A stretch of 64,000 nucleotides of DNA from Heracleum sosnowskyi (GCA_030848705.1 CM061241.1:78935178-78999177), one strand, 5' to 3'; shown: positions 34,422 to 48,271, counted from the first letter of the stretch. A program made the numbers and translations. The notes: generated from the sequence alone by a model not told the origin.

Positions 34422-37400
34422 TTAAACAAGAATGTGCGACTTGGCAGCATCACGGGAACATTTGTTTCTGCCAGATTTGCTAAGTGCACAAACACATATT
34501 TCAAGAAGATCATAGTCTTCTTCCCAGAACAATAGTGAAGCCTTCTCTGGATTCTCCAACAGCAATTTTGATGTTAGATACCCCGAAACTGTCCATGTTT
34601 GATACAGTCTCGATTGCTTTCCGATGAACTTGCCATTTCTCGTGTCATAATACTCTGGCCAGTGCTCTGCTGGAAGCCTTTTTTCAGCCAAATCAACTGC
34701 TTTCCATGCTAGGTCTGTTCTTCCCATCTTAATGCATGCCAGTGTGAACTGAAAACAATATCATACATAACAATGACCATTTGTCCCAATATCATACATA
34801 ACAATGCATTTCTAAGTTACCGAACACTGTCATTTATTTTTGAAATTTATCTATATCTTGATTAAAAAAAAATTAAAACTACATGCATTGATTTAGCAAC
34901 AAAAATAAATGGGTAATTCGTTGAAATCACCTGCCATAGGAGCGTTGGCCAAGTTCCGCCATTGTGATATGACCAAGGTCTGCAAAGTTATAGAAAATCT
35001 GTCTTCAATTCTACGGTTTTAAGATGTATTATACGCAAAGAAGCTGATCGCTTTATTAGAAGAAACTTACGTGTTCTTTGGATCACTACCAGTGATTATA
35101 CGCCAATCGTCATATTCCAGAGCAGGGAAACATATTTTGAGAGGCATACTCCCAACAAGATCATCCCATTTGGATTCTATTAACTTTAAGATAGATTGAT
35201 TTTGTCTTGGAGTACTAAGAGACGATATAATAGACCAGAGATTACCCAATGCGAAGAACCTAAAATCCATGTGAGCTGGCTGTAGATTGCCAATTAAGTA
35301 ACCGCCTTCCTCCGGGATCCAGTCCACTAACCATTGAGGAATCTGTTCAGGGTAGATATTGAACTTGTTTTTGGCATCTGTCGAGTATTCTTCAGTCTTA
35401 TATCGATATATCTCATTGATCTTCTTTATATCTACATAGTAATATTCTCTGATGTGAAATGACAATGCGCTGAGTCTATTGCTGATGACTGATACCAAAT
35501 TCTTGGATCTTTCGTCTCCGGAAAGCATTTCGCGTGAGCACCTTAGAGCTGAGTGAAATAAAGACTGCAAAATCGAATTTGGCCAAGTTGAAGATAAGAA
35601 AGTGGTATAAGAATGTGTCCCAACTTATAGGACTAACCTCGACGATTCAAGATGCTTATTGTACACAATCATGCATGACAAATACTAATCTTGGATATAG
35701 GATGTTTACATCAGCAACATGACTACCTACAAGACGAAAGTACCATACTAATCTTCCATTTAGCTAATGATTTCATTAGAAAAACATACAAAAATCTGAG
35801 ACAATGTATGACATCGAATATGTATGACAACAGTAACTCACTTGAATCTCTAATGGGTGACCATGAATACCCATCCTCCGATCTATCATGCAGGAACCAT
35901 CAGTTACTAACAAAGTAGGAAACATATCAAATCCATCAGACAGGCACAAGTTCAGTATTAGCTTTATGCCTGTCTGAACATCCACTCTTTCTTGTAAAGA
36001 CAGGTCACCGGTTATCTTCCCGTAAGCTCTGAGTAAGATAATCCACCACAAACCTATAAACAAGTTTTTTCGCAGAAAACAATTCAAATGATAGGCATCG
36101 ACTAGACTCCCCTTGATTTTAGTTTTCTTATAGACGGGATATTCACTTCTTATTTCACTTCTATCTTCTTTTTATCTTTTTCTATTTCTTCCAATTACAG
36201 AAGTTAATTGAACTCATGAATGATTACCTGAATCAACTGGTGCAACACGACCAATCGCTGACTCCCCAAAATCCGCGTCTAATCTTTCTTCCTCCTTTCC
36301 GTCTTCACCAGGCGTTGTTAAAACTTTAAAACTAGCTGGCATCAGCCCCTGCCCTGGACAGAAGCAGTCCACGGTTTTCTCCCAACTCTGTCATTCGAAC
36401 AAGGAAAACAATTAAATAAAACTCCTCAAAGATGAACAAAACTTAAATCACCAAGCAAAATCACAGAGGTTAAAAAAGAAAGATGACTTAGACAGGAGTG
36501 TTGTGTCACCTGCTTCTGCAGAGATCTGAGAGACAAGCTCTACACAATATGCATACAAAATACAGTAGTAATCTTATAAAAAACAACACTTATGATCCTT
36601 ATTACATCTTTTTACTCACATGTGGAATGCATAATCTTCAAGTTCAAATATGACACAAAGTATGCACCAGTGAAGGTAATGTAGCTCACAGTTTGATGGA
36701 ATCATGAAGTAAGCAACTTCGCTGAAGTACTTTCACCATATATGATTATTGACTAACTGACATTTCTTTCGTTACAACAACTATGATTTGGCATTCCCAG
36801 ATGTGTGCATTTTGCATGGTCTAAGAAAATGATCAATGCAGTACTTCAGCTTTTAACTAGCATATTTCACAGCAATATGGCAAAAGTTCTTCATAAAATG
36901 ATCGCGGTGTTACAAAAGGAAAATCTATAAAATCTGAAAACTGAACCAAAACATATGCACATATTTATTTGAACGAGAAAATTAATCACCTGCAGTTTCA
37001 AGTTATGCAGGAGAAAATTCTTCACAATCTCCTTATCACCCTTGAGCAAAAAAGCAAGTGCTGATGGAACAAAATCACGTATAAAGACCTGATCATAATT
37101 TAATGGTTGAGTATCAGTAGGATCATTGGCAGCCATCGTTCCCACAGGACTCCCACAGTAAGTTACAATAGCATTCGCCAACACCTTCCAAGCCTCCTTC
37201 TCGGCCTCTTTTCCCACACCACGGGTACTAACCGCCTCATCCTCATTAGAACTAATCGAACTCTCATTATTTACATTATCAGCCTCTCCTACCTTACACT
37301 CCTTAGTTTCTTTATATATATCCTCCTCCTTGTCAATCTTCTCTATCAGAGGCTTTACATCTATTCCACCTCGACCATATACACTCTTAGTGTTCTTCTC

Positions 37401-37751
37401 ATTTGCACCAGCCTCGGTTCTACTCGATTTATTCCTAATACGTGGCAAAGCCTCAACGCCAAAACTATTAGCATTTCTGATAATTCCAGCGTTACATTTT
37501 TCCAGCAAAGTTCTAGAATTTCCCCAACTTGTATATTGCCTACGAAAAGGCTTATGGTTATAATCAACACATTGAGCACCCAATTTTCCAGAAGGCTGAC
37601 TACAATATGTACTATTCTGATAACTATTTGTCGAATTCTTGGAAAAAAAACATTGCCATTTCGGAGAAGAAAATCCAAAAAAACCAGGGTTTTGACGGTA
37701 AATTAGTAGTCGACAACAAGGTTTCATGGTAAAAACTTTAACTGTGTTCAT
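34422..37751 (-). CDS. Alkaline/neutral invertase, mitochondrial type (GH100)
   Basis: This enzyme hydrolyses sucrose to glucose and fructose. Six exons on the minus strand: 37751-36990, 36387-36228, 36053-35842, 35564-35071, 34979-34931, 34748-34422. All introns are GT-AG and the 2004-nt chain stays in frame (667 aa). The N-terminal region (MNTVKVFTMKPCCRLLI, Arg/Ser-rich, few acids) looks like a mitochondrial presequence, followed by a variable acidic linker. The GH100 domain begins near residue 200: NYDQVFIRDFVPSALAFLLK at 218-237 with the Asp of RDF; CFCPGQGLMPASFKV; FGESAIGRVAPVDSGLWWI; MGIHGHPLEIQ; PAHMDFRFFALGNLWSI; HNGGTWPTLLWQ; TWTVSGYLTSKLLLENP. Length and exon number fit the family. 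An alternative start is the ATG at 37727. Closest Arabidopsis relatives are the A/N-InvA and C type, by layout and presequence. Confidence 0.95.
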
Positions 37752-38239
37752 AACAAAACGATCAAAAGAAAAATGAATATCGAATTTCAACTTAGAAAAT
37801 ACTAATCTTGATGTGCATGCATGATATATTCGAGTAAAGAACATAACACAAAATAAAAGATGAGAGAAATAAAAAGTTTAAAATGTAGTAGAGAGATTGT
37901 CTATATAATTGATGGCTAAACAGAGAATGGTTCAACAACATAAGCGGCCAAGGGGCCGTCCTCAGAAGACAGACAAAATTCTGTGGGATTTTGGTAGATG
38001 AATAGCTTGAATTTAGGAACATTTTACAAAAGATTTCCCTCTCCATTCAAAGCAAGGTCTCTTGTGAGAATTTTTTAATTCAATTTTGTTAGTGTTACAT
38101 TTTTAAAATACTATAATCTCTCAATTCCTTGTATGATTAATGTTAATATATATAACCATTTTTAATTTAATTTTCATCTATTTAAATCGAGTTGTAATAA
38201 CGTGGGTCAAATTATGAGTTTTTATTCAAAATTTTGGAT
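37752..38239. other. Upstream region of the invertase gene
   Basis: 5' UTR and promoter of the minus-strand invertase gene. No clear TATA box or repeat is recognised. Confidence 0.35.
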
Positions 38240-38690
38240 CTGTTGTGGATTTGAAAACTACCCTCTTCTTCAAAAACAGCAGCATCAATATTGACTTTGA
38301 AGCTATTAATATCCGGTTCGTCCACCTCCAGATGCCAAGAATCTCCAGATGGACAAAGACTCCTTCCCTGAGCACTATTGACCACCTCCTCCATAGTGTT
38401 CTTCCTCCTTTTCCAGAGAAGCTGATTACGCATAAACCATAATGCCTAACAAAGCATAACACCACAAGCACTCTCATTCAGCCGACTACAAATTAAATGC
38501 ATAAATCGATCCCCAAAGATCCCTCATTTTCCGGATTACAAACCACAGGGAGCAGCACGCCAACACCCTTGAGCAAAATGACAAGTAACCAAACAATGCA
38601 ATATGGATTCAGCAGCCAAGTCACAGGTTGAGCAGAGTTAAAAATCATCATGCTTTATTTTAACTGCACTGTAGTTGGAATCCCATTTTG
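38240..38690 (-). pseudogene. L1-type LINE ORF2 fragment (zinc-binding/RNase H junction)
   Basis: On the minus strand, from about 38625 to 38250, disrupted frames read AAESILHCLVTCHFAQGCW, then MRNQLLWKRRKNTMEEVV, then SFKVNIDAAVFEEEGSFQI. These are the end of the reverse-transcriptase zinc-binding region and the first strand of the RNase H domain (K.N.DAA.F) of plant L1 ORF2. Both ends are missing and stops occur inside, so it is a fossil. It lies about 0.5 kb upstream of the invertase start. Confidence 0.65.
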
Positions 38691-38724
38691 ATGGCTCAAC
38701 TTCTAAATTTGTAACCCGAATGGA

Positions 38725-38860
38725 TCTTATATTACTCCCCCTCACTCCAAACCCGGTCGAACAGTGAATCACAGGCACCCATTTCTTTTTGGGGTCAAGT
38801 AATCGAACCTGAGTACTCTGTTAATACCATGCTAATATCACGTTGGTAATCTTTAAAACC
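38725..38860 (-). other. Retroelement-like primer-site remnant
   Basis: Read on the minus strand, ATGGTATTAACAGAGTACTC then AGGTTCGATTAC resembles a degenerate TGGTATCAGAGC Met-tRNA primer site with the adjacent leader found in plant Copia/TRIM elements. There is no flanking LTR pair, so this is weak. Confidence 0.25.
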
Positions 38861-41800
38861 TTAAGATATTAAAAAAAATCTCCAAATAAATCTTATATTA
38901 TATTTTAACATGGGGTTGGGTGGGTAGTTATTTTTCTGACTGTCATCGTTAGAAAACTTGGTCGAATTTTGCAATTTGCAGTATCAGTTGGTGGTCAGTC
39001 CTACCTACAACCTATCAGTCTCAGCTACTTTTTGAAAACAAAAATCTTTCAACGTTTTTCTCAATTTTTTATATTTTCTTAATTTATAAAATATGATTTA
39101 TTTATATTAAATATCCCCTAAAATATTTATAATAAATTTTAAATATGATTAAATCGAGGTTTGGAGTTTTTTTTCTATGGAAGATCGAGGTGTGGAGTTT
39201 AATTTAAAGGTAGAGCTGTTCTTCTTAGTAACAAAAAACATGTTTCAATCTCAATCTATCATACCAAATAACTAAATAGAATTTTGTACAAAAGAAAAAC
39301 ACAACTGAATCTCCACAATTTAAACTGATGAAACTTTTCTCAATCTCTTTTTCCAGATTCTTGTATCTTTTTAGTAGCACACGCCTTGTATTGGTTAATA
39401 AAAAGGACAAGATAGGGACACAAATCAATTCCGTAACAAATAAAAAATATTTTTGCTTTTGTAATATTGATTATAGTACTAGCGTAATAGCCTGCATAAA
39501 AACGCCAATAATTTTTTTGCGAGGAGGTCGATTTATTAACGTGAGGTTTGTGTAATCGTATGTTTGATAGTGTAAGATGAGAAGTGTGAGTTGTGGAGAG
39601 TAGTAAGAAATTTTGTTGGCGAATAATGTAACTACTTTGAATGACGAACGTACCCCTGTCAGGTTTTGAGACTTGTTCATATATTAATTAAATAATTTCT
39701 CGCAAAATTTGTTCATATATCGAAATAATTTTATAATTAAAAATACATTAGATGATAATATTTGCAATTTATCGTAAAATACTTATAAATTTGATTAGAT
39801 TTCGTAAAATTCAACTAATATCTATGTGATAAAAGGCACATGATTATTTTTATCGATGTAAGAATGATTATACAACATTAATGACTTGTGCATATATATA
39901 ATTTCCAAACAGCTATATTCTGGTTTCATCTTTTTTTCCCTTCATATAGAGCGGGTCCATATTATAATGACGTAAGTAAATGTTTCAATTCAATCATCAT
40001 AAATAATTGAAATCCTAAATTTTAAAAATTCATATATAACTCAAATTGAATTATCTTATATATATTTCTCAAAATTCATGTATTTTGCTCAGTTATATAA
40101 TTTTATAAATATATGGTACAAATTAATGAATTCCGAATCAACTATAATCTATACTAAACTATAATAAACAAAATGGGGTATAATTTATCATTTGGTTCAC
40201 AACTCATATTGGTTATCTTTTTCAATCACAATCGATACTGGTCTTTGAAGTCAAATTGATTGGAACATCTAGATGTGTTACTAAAAGTTATGCTACATAG
40301 AAGTTTAAAGTTCGAATCTCATCAACAAAATATTAAAATAAACATTTATTACAAATATGTTAAAATTAACATTTACTCTGAGCGACTGATCTAGCAGAAC
40401 AACTCAAAAATTAAAAACATAAATAAAGGTAAAATAAATGAACCACTCGTTACTATATTTAATTTTATTATAATAATTTAAATAAAAAAGTAAAATAATA
40501 AAAAAAAATAACTCGTGCTTTGCACGTGTTATAAACAAATATATACCGATAAATATATCATTTTTAAGACTATTTTTTTTAAAGTAATGTAAATGTGATA
40601 ACTTTATAAATGTCCAGGGATTATTCATGTATTTAAAAGTGAAAAATGACCATGATTTTGACCTCAAGACTTATACGAGGTTATACTGTTTTTTCAATAC
40701 AAATATTGAATGACATTTTTGTAGTAATAAACTCAACATTTTCATATAAAAAAAATAAACTTTACTTGTATTTTATTGTGTATTAGCTTCAGTGTTGTAA
40801 TTCGACGATGTCCTCAAAGCCCACAAACCCTATTTAGAATTTCATTTATCAAAATGATTTTATGATATTACGTATCCAATTAATATATTATATAAAATTC
40901 TATTATTATTAAAGACTTATACTTTTTTTAACATCATTCAATAATTTTTTTACATACAATTTGAATTTTTATTGTTAAAACTTATAGTCTAACTGGTCGT
41001 CATTAATAGTTAGACAATTTTATAATTTTTATGATCAAGAAAAATCATATCTTATTTTCATCTATTGCATATTAATCATTTAAACCCCTCAAAGTCTAAA
41101 TGTTTGATCAATAAAACATTTCTAATTTAACTCAAATATTTGATATTTTATATATTTAAAAATTATGATATATAGTTCATATTTGTTGTAGTTATATATT
41201 ATGTATTATTTTATAGATAGAATTTATATATTTTATTTAAATAGTATAATACATATATATATTTACATTCATGTGTAACATGTGAAATTATATCATATAA
41301 ATTTTATTTTCCATACTCATCATTTATCATGACAAAGAAAGTGTAAAGATTTTATTTTTTACATTTATCATTTATAATGAAAGAAAACCTTTTTTTGTAA
41401 TTATATACTCTGTAATATTCTACATTTTAAATCATCACCCCGATTTTTGACTCGGACATCAACCGGGGGATTAAAATGGTGGAAAAAGTGAAAAAATTGA
41501 CAAAAAAATGAGTAAATTAGAGATATACCGAAGTTAATAAAGAATGACATGTAATATTAGAAAATATCAACAAATGAAGTGTTCATTTTGAAAAGAAATT
41601 TGCTAAGAAATGAATGTGACGAACAGAGTGTATAAAAGCATTAGCATTACATAATTTTGATGCTAATTTTCTTAATTTTAAATTATAGACTTAACAAATA
41701 ATGAGATAAATAACATATACAATAGTTCTTATATTAGATCAAGTTCATTATTATATTTTATGTATAATTAATTAATTTTAATAATGTAAAATAATGATAT

Positions 41801-42057
41801 ATAATATGATATAAAAATATGAATTATCAACAACATAACTAAAATATATTTAATCAAAAATATACAACTATAATAAAAATTTATAACGATGATTGATCAT
41901 TTACCTATATATATATATATAACGTAAATAAAAAATACAGATTTATATAAATAATATGGACCAACTTTTCCTTTACTCAAAGGTTCAAAATAAAAAAAGA
42001 ATATAGAATTAGAGGAAATGATGTGACTTATCTAGTAAAATCTTTAAAGTAAACTCA
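38861..42057. other. AT-rich intergenic DNA
   Basis: Over 3 kb without a supported gene. On the minus strand at about 40540-40505 lies 'aacacgtgcaaagcacgagtta', an inverted copy of the GTGC-GCAC repeat start seen at 16591. At 41432-41640 is a very diverged Stowaway-like stretch ('aaatgaatgtgacgaacagag'). Short ORFs here lack any family signature. Confidence 0.4.
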
Positions 42058-42059
42058 AA

Positions 42060-42265
42060 AAGCAACTTAGCATAGTGGTTAGGCTTTGGACTTCTTAGAA
42101 GGAGGTTGCGGGTTCGATTCTCTACAATAACAAATATTGACATATTTTTGCATAATAATATAACAGTGGTATTTTTGTTATTTTTCAAAAAATAGGGGTA
42201 AAATCGTAACTTCACAAGCATTAAAATGGCAAACTTTGCCCTTGTGTTGGCCTATTATATATAGT
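42060..42265 (+). repeat. tRNA-derived SINE-like sequence
   Basis: A pol III A box TAGCATAGTGG (42068-42078) and B box GGTTCGATTCT (42111-42121) lie 32 nt apart, inside 'gcaacttagcatagtggtta'. The acceptor and T stems do not pair, so it is not a functional tRNA. The tail runs to 'tattatatatagtaatagat' (about 42245-42265), similar to the end of the ACTAG repeat family. Confidence 0.5.
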
Positions 42266-43128
42266 AATAGATAGATTATACCGATAACTTCTTGATACGG
42301 AGAGAAGACAATACTATGTATAATTATACAAATCCAAGGTGTATGTTGTCTACGTCTTTACCGGTCCCTGTGGCCAGTGCGATGCATACTTGGTACTCAT
42401 TCATAGCACGCACAAGTTTTTATTGAAGCATTGTCAATAAGGATCGCCAACATAGTTTCCACGTCATTGCATAAATTAATGTTTTATTTTATCTCTTCCA
42501 TACCAATATTAGCAACATTCGTTCTAAAAATCAATTCAATAGTTAGCAATGCTCTTAAGAATATACGACTACTCTGACATATACTAGTTGGAGGTTCATT
42601 CCTCACTGACCCTTCTGAGAAAATCTGAAAGAGTTGGCAACTTATTCAACACCCAAGTATTTTAACCGCCCCACAAATTTTTGCTAGGTTACCTTTTTTT
42701 AGCAAGTCCTTGAGCACTCTCTGGGTTGGAGACATATAATCCAGACTTCAATTGAATTAATTTCTTCCCCTACTGAAAAAAATAAAGAAAATACATGGAG
42801 AGAACCACAACACAACACAGTGCAACACGAGACTGACAATAGACTAAAACTGTGAATAATTGGGGTGCAATGCAAGTCCCTAGGTTCTTGTGTCAGCATT
42901 TACAAAGTCATAAATGAAAATGCTATTACAAGGTATTGACGATATTCAAGCATAAAGAATGTGCCATTGCCTACCAAGAACTATATACTTAACGTAATTT
43001 CTTCAGAAAGTAATTTTGTCCACATGAGAGTTGGAAGAGCAAACTCAAGTATCGTCCGCCATATTTCTTAGGCACATAAGTTTACCTGTTACTATGCATA
43101 TGATCCTGGTCCCATCTTCCTGTGTTTC
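42266..43128. other. Intergenic DNA and 3' region of ECHIDNA
   Basis: The part near 43128 is the presumed 3' UTR of the minus-strand ECHIDNA gene. No other gene is recognised. Confidence 0.4.
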
Positions 43129-46100
43129 TTAGACAATAGTGAATGCAGACTGTAATGTGGATGAGAATCGAGAGGCGATGGTCTGAGAGGCAAATGCCTG
43201 AATCTGCTTCTTAGCATCTGAAAAACAACAAGAAAATACTTAAGACCTTAATGGGGCCTATGCACTCAACGTAAAAATCTAAAACTAATTTATTACTGTG
43301 CAAATTTTATCTCCAATAATTTGCTTCCTAGAAAATAAAATCACAATCTCTCCATACTTTCTAATAGAAGGCACTACACTGTGTTTGACAGCAACCTAAA
43401 AAGCTCTCCGCGACATTTCTTATGGATGAGAAGATAAACCAATTCGAGCTAAAAAAGTATCTACAATCATCACCGACTCATCAAAGTGATTTAAGCATCT
43501 TTTAACAAAACTCCAACTAAAGCAAAAAATAGAACATCTTTAAATTGGGAAATTCAGTTCCAGCAATAAAGAATATGAAGATAATAATTTGTCTAGCAGC
43601 GTATAGTGTGGGATTAATAATGTTTTGGACAGATACAGCTTTAAATTATTAACAAATGCCACAACAGGTTCAGTCTGATGGCCTTTAAGACATTTTTTTC
43701 ATGTCATTGTACATATTTAATCTTCATGATGCAGCAGCTTTTAATAAAAATAAAAAAATAACCGCTATTCAAAAATATTGAAGTTGTCACAGTAATGTAA
43801 TTCCTCTCAAAACAATAAAGAATCAGCCTTATCAACAGATTACATAGTCCTGGATACTAATATCGTAGACGTAGAGCATAAAAATTAAAATTGGGATTGC
43901 ATTCCCAGCAAATTCAATCTCAGGGGCATAGTTCCTTTAAACAAACAGTCTTGCCGGTCTGGGGAAATTTGGGAGTTGATCGATCTAATATTTCTTTGTC
44001 TGAGTTGTCGAGTCCTAATCAATTCAGATTGTTAAAAAGCTTATTTGTGTTGATTTGGGAATTCCGTATATTGGATAATGTTGAATACAAATTTTGTTCC
44101 ATACATATCTTTTCTTAGTGCTATCTTACAGTAACAGGTGGGCAAAACTTGTCATCAGACTGCCCAACTCTGCATTTCATGTGAGATAGATATATTTAAA
44201 CTTATATTAGAATATGTTGTGTGTTCAATCACATATTTGGAAACATGCGAACTATACCTAAAGCTAAATATGTAGTATTTACTATACAGTACATCTACTC
44301 AGCATAAGGCTCATAGGCTTTTAGCATTCCAACCCAGCATTAGAATCCTAATTATTTGTTTCTAGTTTTATGGGAAACTAAATAAAACCAAAGTTGATAC
44401 GAAATAATTTTGCTTTTGTAGGTAAATCCTAAGAAGTTCCTATATGGCTATATATATATTATCTTTCTCTCTTGGTTAATCCCAAAAAGTCTCAAGTAGG
44501 AAGTGGTGGGTCGGAAAAAAAATACACCATAATTTTATACTCAAGTTATGAACCTAAAAACTTAAAGAAAAGAACAGGAATGCAGGTGGTATGCGCACCT
44601 TTACGACACTTAGTAAAGCCAACAATATTTGCAACACTGAGTGTCAAACAAACTCCTACGACAAGCACATAATCAGCTTGAAACCTAATGAGGGAGAATA
44701 TTCCAAGGATAAGCCACAAGGCCGCCTGCACTCAAAGAAAATAAATTCAAATTAGTGAGTGAAGTGGTGCAAGTAAATACAAAGATACATTCCTCAATTG
44801 AAAATCGTGGAAGACAAGGACCTCTGTCAGCTTACAGCGAATACTAAACCAAGTCATTTCAAGAAGCTTAAGTAGCAAACTAAATAATATCCTTTTTTTG
44901 GTGTGTACAAATAGTGCTTCATGATACTTGTACCAATAATGTTGGTGCCATATTTGCTACATCTGTATGCTTTTATCTGCTTGAGAACACAATATCAACC
45001 CATGAGGATGCTTTATTGAGCGAGTAACTTACCGTAAGGTAAATAGTCCACCAGAACAGCCATGAGTCCTTCTTGTTCATTCGAGACAATGACTAAAGCA
45101 ATAGCAAAGGCGAAATACATAAGAATCAGTAAGCAGATTAACACAAAACCCTGAGCAAGGACTCAATTTTCAGGTTGCCAAAATTATTTAGGGGAACAGG
45201 AAAAAGGAGCAAGATTGAGGGTCCGTGATTTGGCTAAGCTTTTTCATGACTTATAGAACAGAAACGTAGCTAAAAGGCACTTTTGTCTACAAAATTTTGA
45301 CTTGTAAGCCTGAAAAAAACTAGGTCAAATGGCTCCTCAATAACAAAGTGAAAAATGTTAAAGACGAAAGACAATCACCAACCTCCTCGTCAAGGCATTC
45401 AAATTTCCAGATGCTCTCACCCTCATCATTTATTTCATTCCACCACCTTAAACCAACCAAAATCCGTCCACTGACATTCTTGACTACCCAAAAGTCAAGT
45501 GCAGACAGAAGGACCGTTACCACAAATATTATGACAAAACTATCAAAAAACAGAGCTGACAGTATGTAAAATGCCAAAGCTGAAGCCTGTCAAATATATA
45601 AATTCCAAGTCAGAGAGCAAATATTGCTACCCATAAGACAAGAATATTTAAGAATGAATATCAAATTATGTACCTTGAAGATTACATGGAAGAAACATAT
45701 CTGCGGGTGAGCATAATTCTCCCCTGAAGTCTGCATATTGTAGCAATGCGTTAATGAAGAGAGCTCGGTAAAATTATTAAGACATGATTAAATTTCTTTT
45801 AACATTCATATTTTAAAATTCCTTGTTATATAGGAGCTTAATTTTTTTAGCTTCTTGATGCAGAGCACAGGATTAAGTGATTAATGTTATTTATTCATTA
45901 TTAATTTGTAAACAGAATTTAAATGTAAATAGATGAGTTTTAATATATTACAATGAGATAATAATTTCCTTTCATTGATTATGATAGTAGATTTCTATTG
46001 AGTTAGTAGTTTAGGATTGGTAAATATTTTTCTTTCATTGATTATGATAGCAGACATCTAGTTAGCAAATTAGGATTAGTTTCCTTCTCATCATTCGATA

Positions 46101-46861
46101 GAGACTAACTGTTTTAAATCGTTACGATAAATCTGATGATTTTATTTGTGTTTTCACCAATTCTCTGCAAAGATAAGTTTTTGTCCCTCTTTCTCACCAT
46201 TTTCCTACATCACTTGTCCAAATGTGTACTGGAGATCTCACTGATCAACTACATATGCAGAACATATCTATCGATGAATATGTGTGTGTGTATTTAATTT
46301 CGTCTAATACATCTATACCACTTGTCCATTACGTAATTAAAGAAGGCATCAAAGGGAACAAATTAAAAGTGATAGATTGTAATTTAATGTAGGCAGTTTA
46401 AAGCAGACTGGGCCGTAAGTTAAAGTAATGTACATAAGTATTGGGGATCAGTATCATCCACATTGGCAGCAAGTAGCTAAGCTATTTAAACCTTAATCAT
46501 CGCATTCCAAACAAATAGATATCGAGCTAACACAGATCTAAGACTGCATAATATAGTAAAAATGCCAAAAACTGCCTTACAGTTGAATCAATATTAGTAG
46601 CTAACTATGATGTGCAATCAAACAAACTTGAGTTTCAAAGTGCCCTAATCACTCCACCAAAAAAATCGAATTCGTTACTAAATCGACACAAGGCTTAAAT
46701 AGTACATAGAATGCGCAGATCAGATCGTAAATAGATAAAGTGGATAACATGTATGATGTTAATTGTATGGAAAAGATTAGGTCAAATATAGCTGAAGAAC
46801 ATTAAAGATAATGGATTGCATAGATAGATAGAAGAGAGGAACTTACAGGATTTAGATCCAT
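43129..46861 (-). CDS. ECH: ECHIDNA, plant TVP23-family trans-Golgi network protein
   Basis: This integral membrane protein of the trans-Golgi network is needed in Arabidopsis for secretory sorting and cell elongation, acting with YIP4 proteins. Six exons on the minus strand: 46861-46847 (only 15 nt, MDLNP), 45730-45674, 45586-45383, 45092-45033, 44725-44599, 43217-43129. The 552-nt chain is in frame with GT-AG introns and gives 183 aa, close to the 186 aa of Arabidopsis ECH. Conserved blocks: ENYAHPQICFFHVIFK; ALAFYILSALFFDSFVII with two hydrophobic helices in exon 3; LDFWVVKNVSGRILVGLRWW; NKKDSWLFWWTIYLT; AALWLILGIFSLIRFQADYV; ANIVGFTKCRK; and the tail QSAFTIV. The first intron is about 1.1 kb and the last about 1.4 kb. 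Confidence 0.96.
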
Positions 46862-47143
46862 CAAAGTGGAAGTGATGAATCGCCGGGTTAGTAATTGGGA
46901 TGAAAGTGCAGAATTTGGGACTTCTGCGCACTTTATTCTATTACTAAACGATTTTTAAAGTTGTTCGTTTGAGCTAATAGTCAATATATTCAATTAAACT
47001 TGTATCCTTTAACATCGATCCATTTATTTATTTCTTAGTAACAATTCATAATTTTATATAATTATTTATTAAATATAAGTGAAAGATTTTTTTTTTTTTT
47101 TTTGCTAGATTGATATATATTGGATTTAGAGGAAGGATGTATA
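46862..47143. other. 5' region of ECHIDNA
   Basis: 5' UTR and promoter of the minus-strand ECH gene, with a run of about 17 T at 47087-47104. No clear TATA box. Confidence 0.35.
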
Positions 47144-47933
47144 AGAATAACAAGGGAGGAGCGTGGTTCGGTTTGGTGCGGTTTCGACCTAAAATTAAAC
47201 TGTAATTAAAATTGTGCGGTTTCTAAAATTAGAAACCAAAACCAAACCAAAGATTATTGGTGCAGTTCGGTTTTCGTAAATTCGATTTCGGTTCTAAGTG
47301 GTGCGGTTTTGGTTTTAGAACCAAATTTAATCATAAATAATATAATATAATTTTTTCGGTTTTGTGATATGATATAATTGTGAATGTGCGATCTAATGCC
47401 AATATTAAGTTGTTGCTTCATCAAGTGTTGCCTATTTGAACATCCCAGATTATCTAAAATAGAATGTATTTTCTATGTTAGCAGAAGACAATAGACTAGA
47501 GAGAAGGGTGTATAAGTCGACTAATAAACTAAGTACAAACTTCAAGCCATCCTTAATAAATATTTTGAATTGGGCTAGGACATGTGACTTCAGTTGGGCC
47601 AAACTATAAAATTTCAATTTAGTTGATTCACTGGACAACTTAATACTGACAGAGCGACATGTATAAAAATTCTTATAAATTTATATTACAAATATATTAT
47701 TTATACAATTATTTTTAATATATATATAAATAATAAAATATATTATTAATATTATTATGGTTCGGTTCGATTTGTATTCGGTTTAAAAAATTTAGAAACC
47801 AAACCATAACCAAATTATTGGTGCAATTTTTATTCGGTCCGGTTTTAAAATTGTGCGATTTTAAATGGTACAATTTTGAATGGTTTTTCGTGGTTCGATT
47901 TTTGATTTAATTTTGCTCATCCCTAATAATAAC
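47144..47933. mobile_element. hAT-like non-autonomous element rich in GGTTCGG motifs
   Basis: The left end is AAGGGAGGAGCGTGGTTCGG (47152). The right end on the other strand is TAGGGATGAGCAAAATTAAA (47925). The flanks AGAATAAC and ATAATAAC form an 8-bp duplication with one mismatch. The interior is filled with alternating GGTTTGGTTT/CGGTTCGGTTT and complementary AACCAAACC motifs, as in many plant elements of this kind. No ORF. It sits in the ECH upstream region. Confidence 0.55.
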
Positions 47934-48271
47934 AATTAGGCCAGTTACAAAAGTTTAATCATTCACAACTCAAATCGGGAGCATGTCGTTAAAAAATAAG
48001 AGTAAAACTTAAACAATTACAGTAGTTACTACAAAATTCAACTAATGATATCAAACAATTTTAGAGCCTTCAACTTTGATTTGGTATCAACTCTAATATT
48101 CGAGTGAAATTCAAGGAAGCTTATTACTATTTCAAAAAAAAAAAAGGAAGCTTATTATTATACTATTTCACTTTTGATAAGCCTGAAAAAAGCGCGGCCT
48201 CAACCTTTTTATCCCATCTAGAATCTGCAAAAACACCTCAACAAAATTTGCCCAATAAATAGTCAAATCAA
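47934..48271. other. Intergenic, nothing recognised
   Basis: Short AT-rich spacer between the hAT-like element and the LINE target site. Confidence 0.4.

Noticed and set aside
37107..37706. 199-codon plus-strand ORF
   Set aside because: It lies antisense to invertase exon 1, is Ser/Thr/Ile-rich and has no family signature. It is a shadow of the real exon.
42060..42130. Functional tRNA gene
   Set aside because: A and B boxes are present, but the acceptor and T stems do not pair, so I call it SINE-like.
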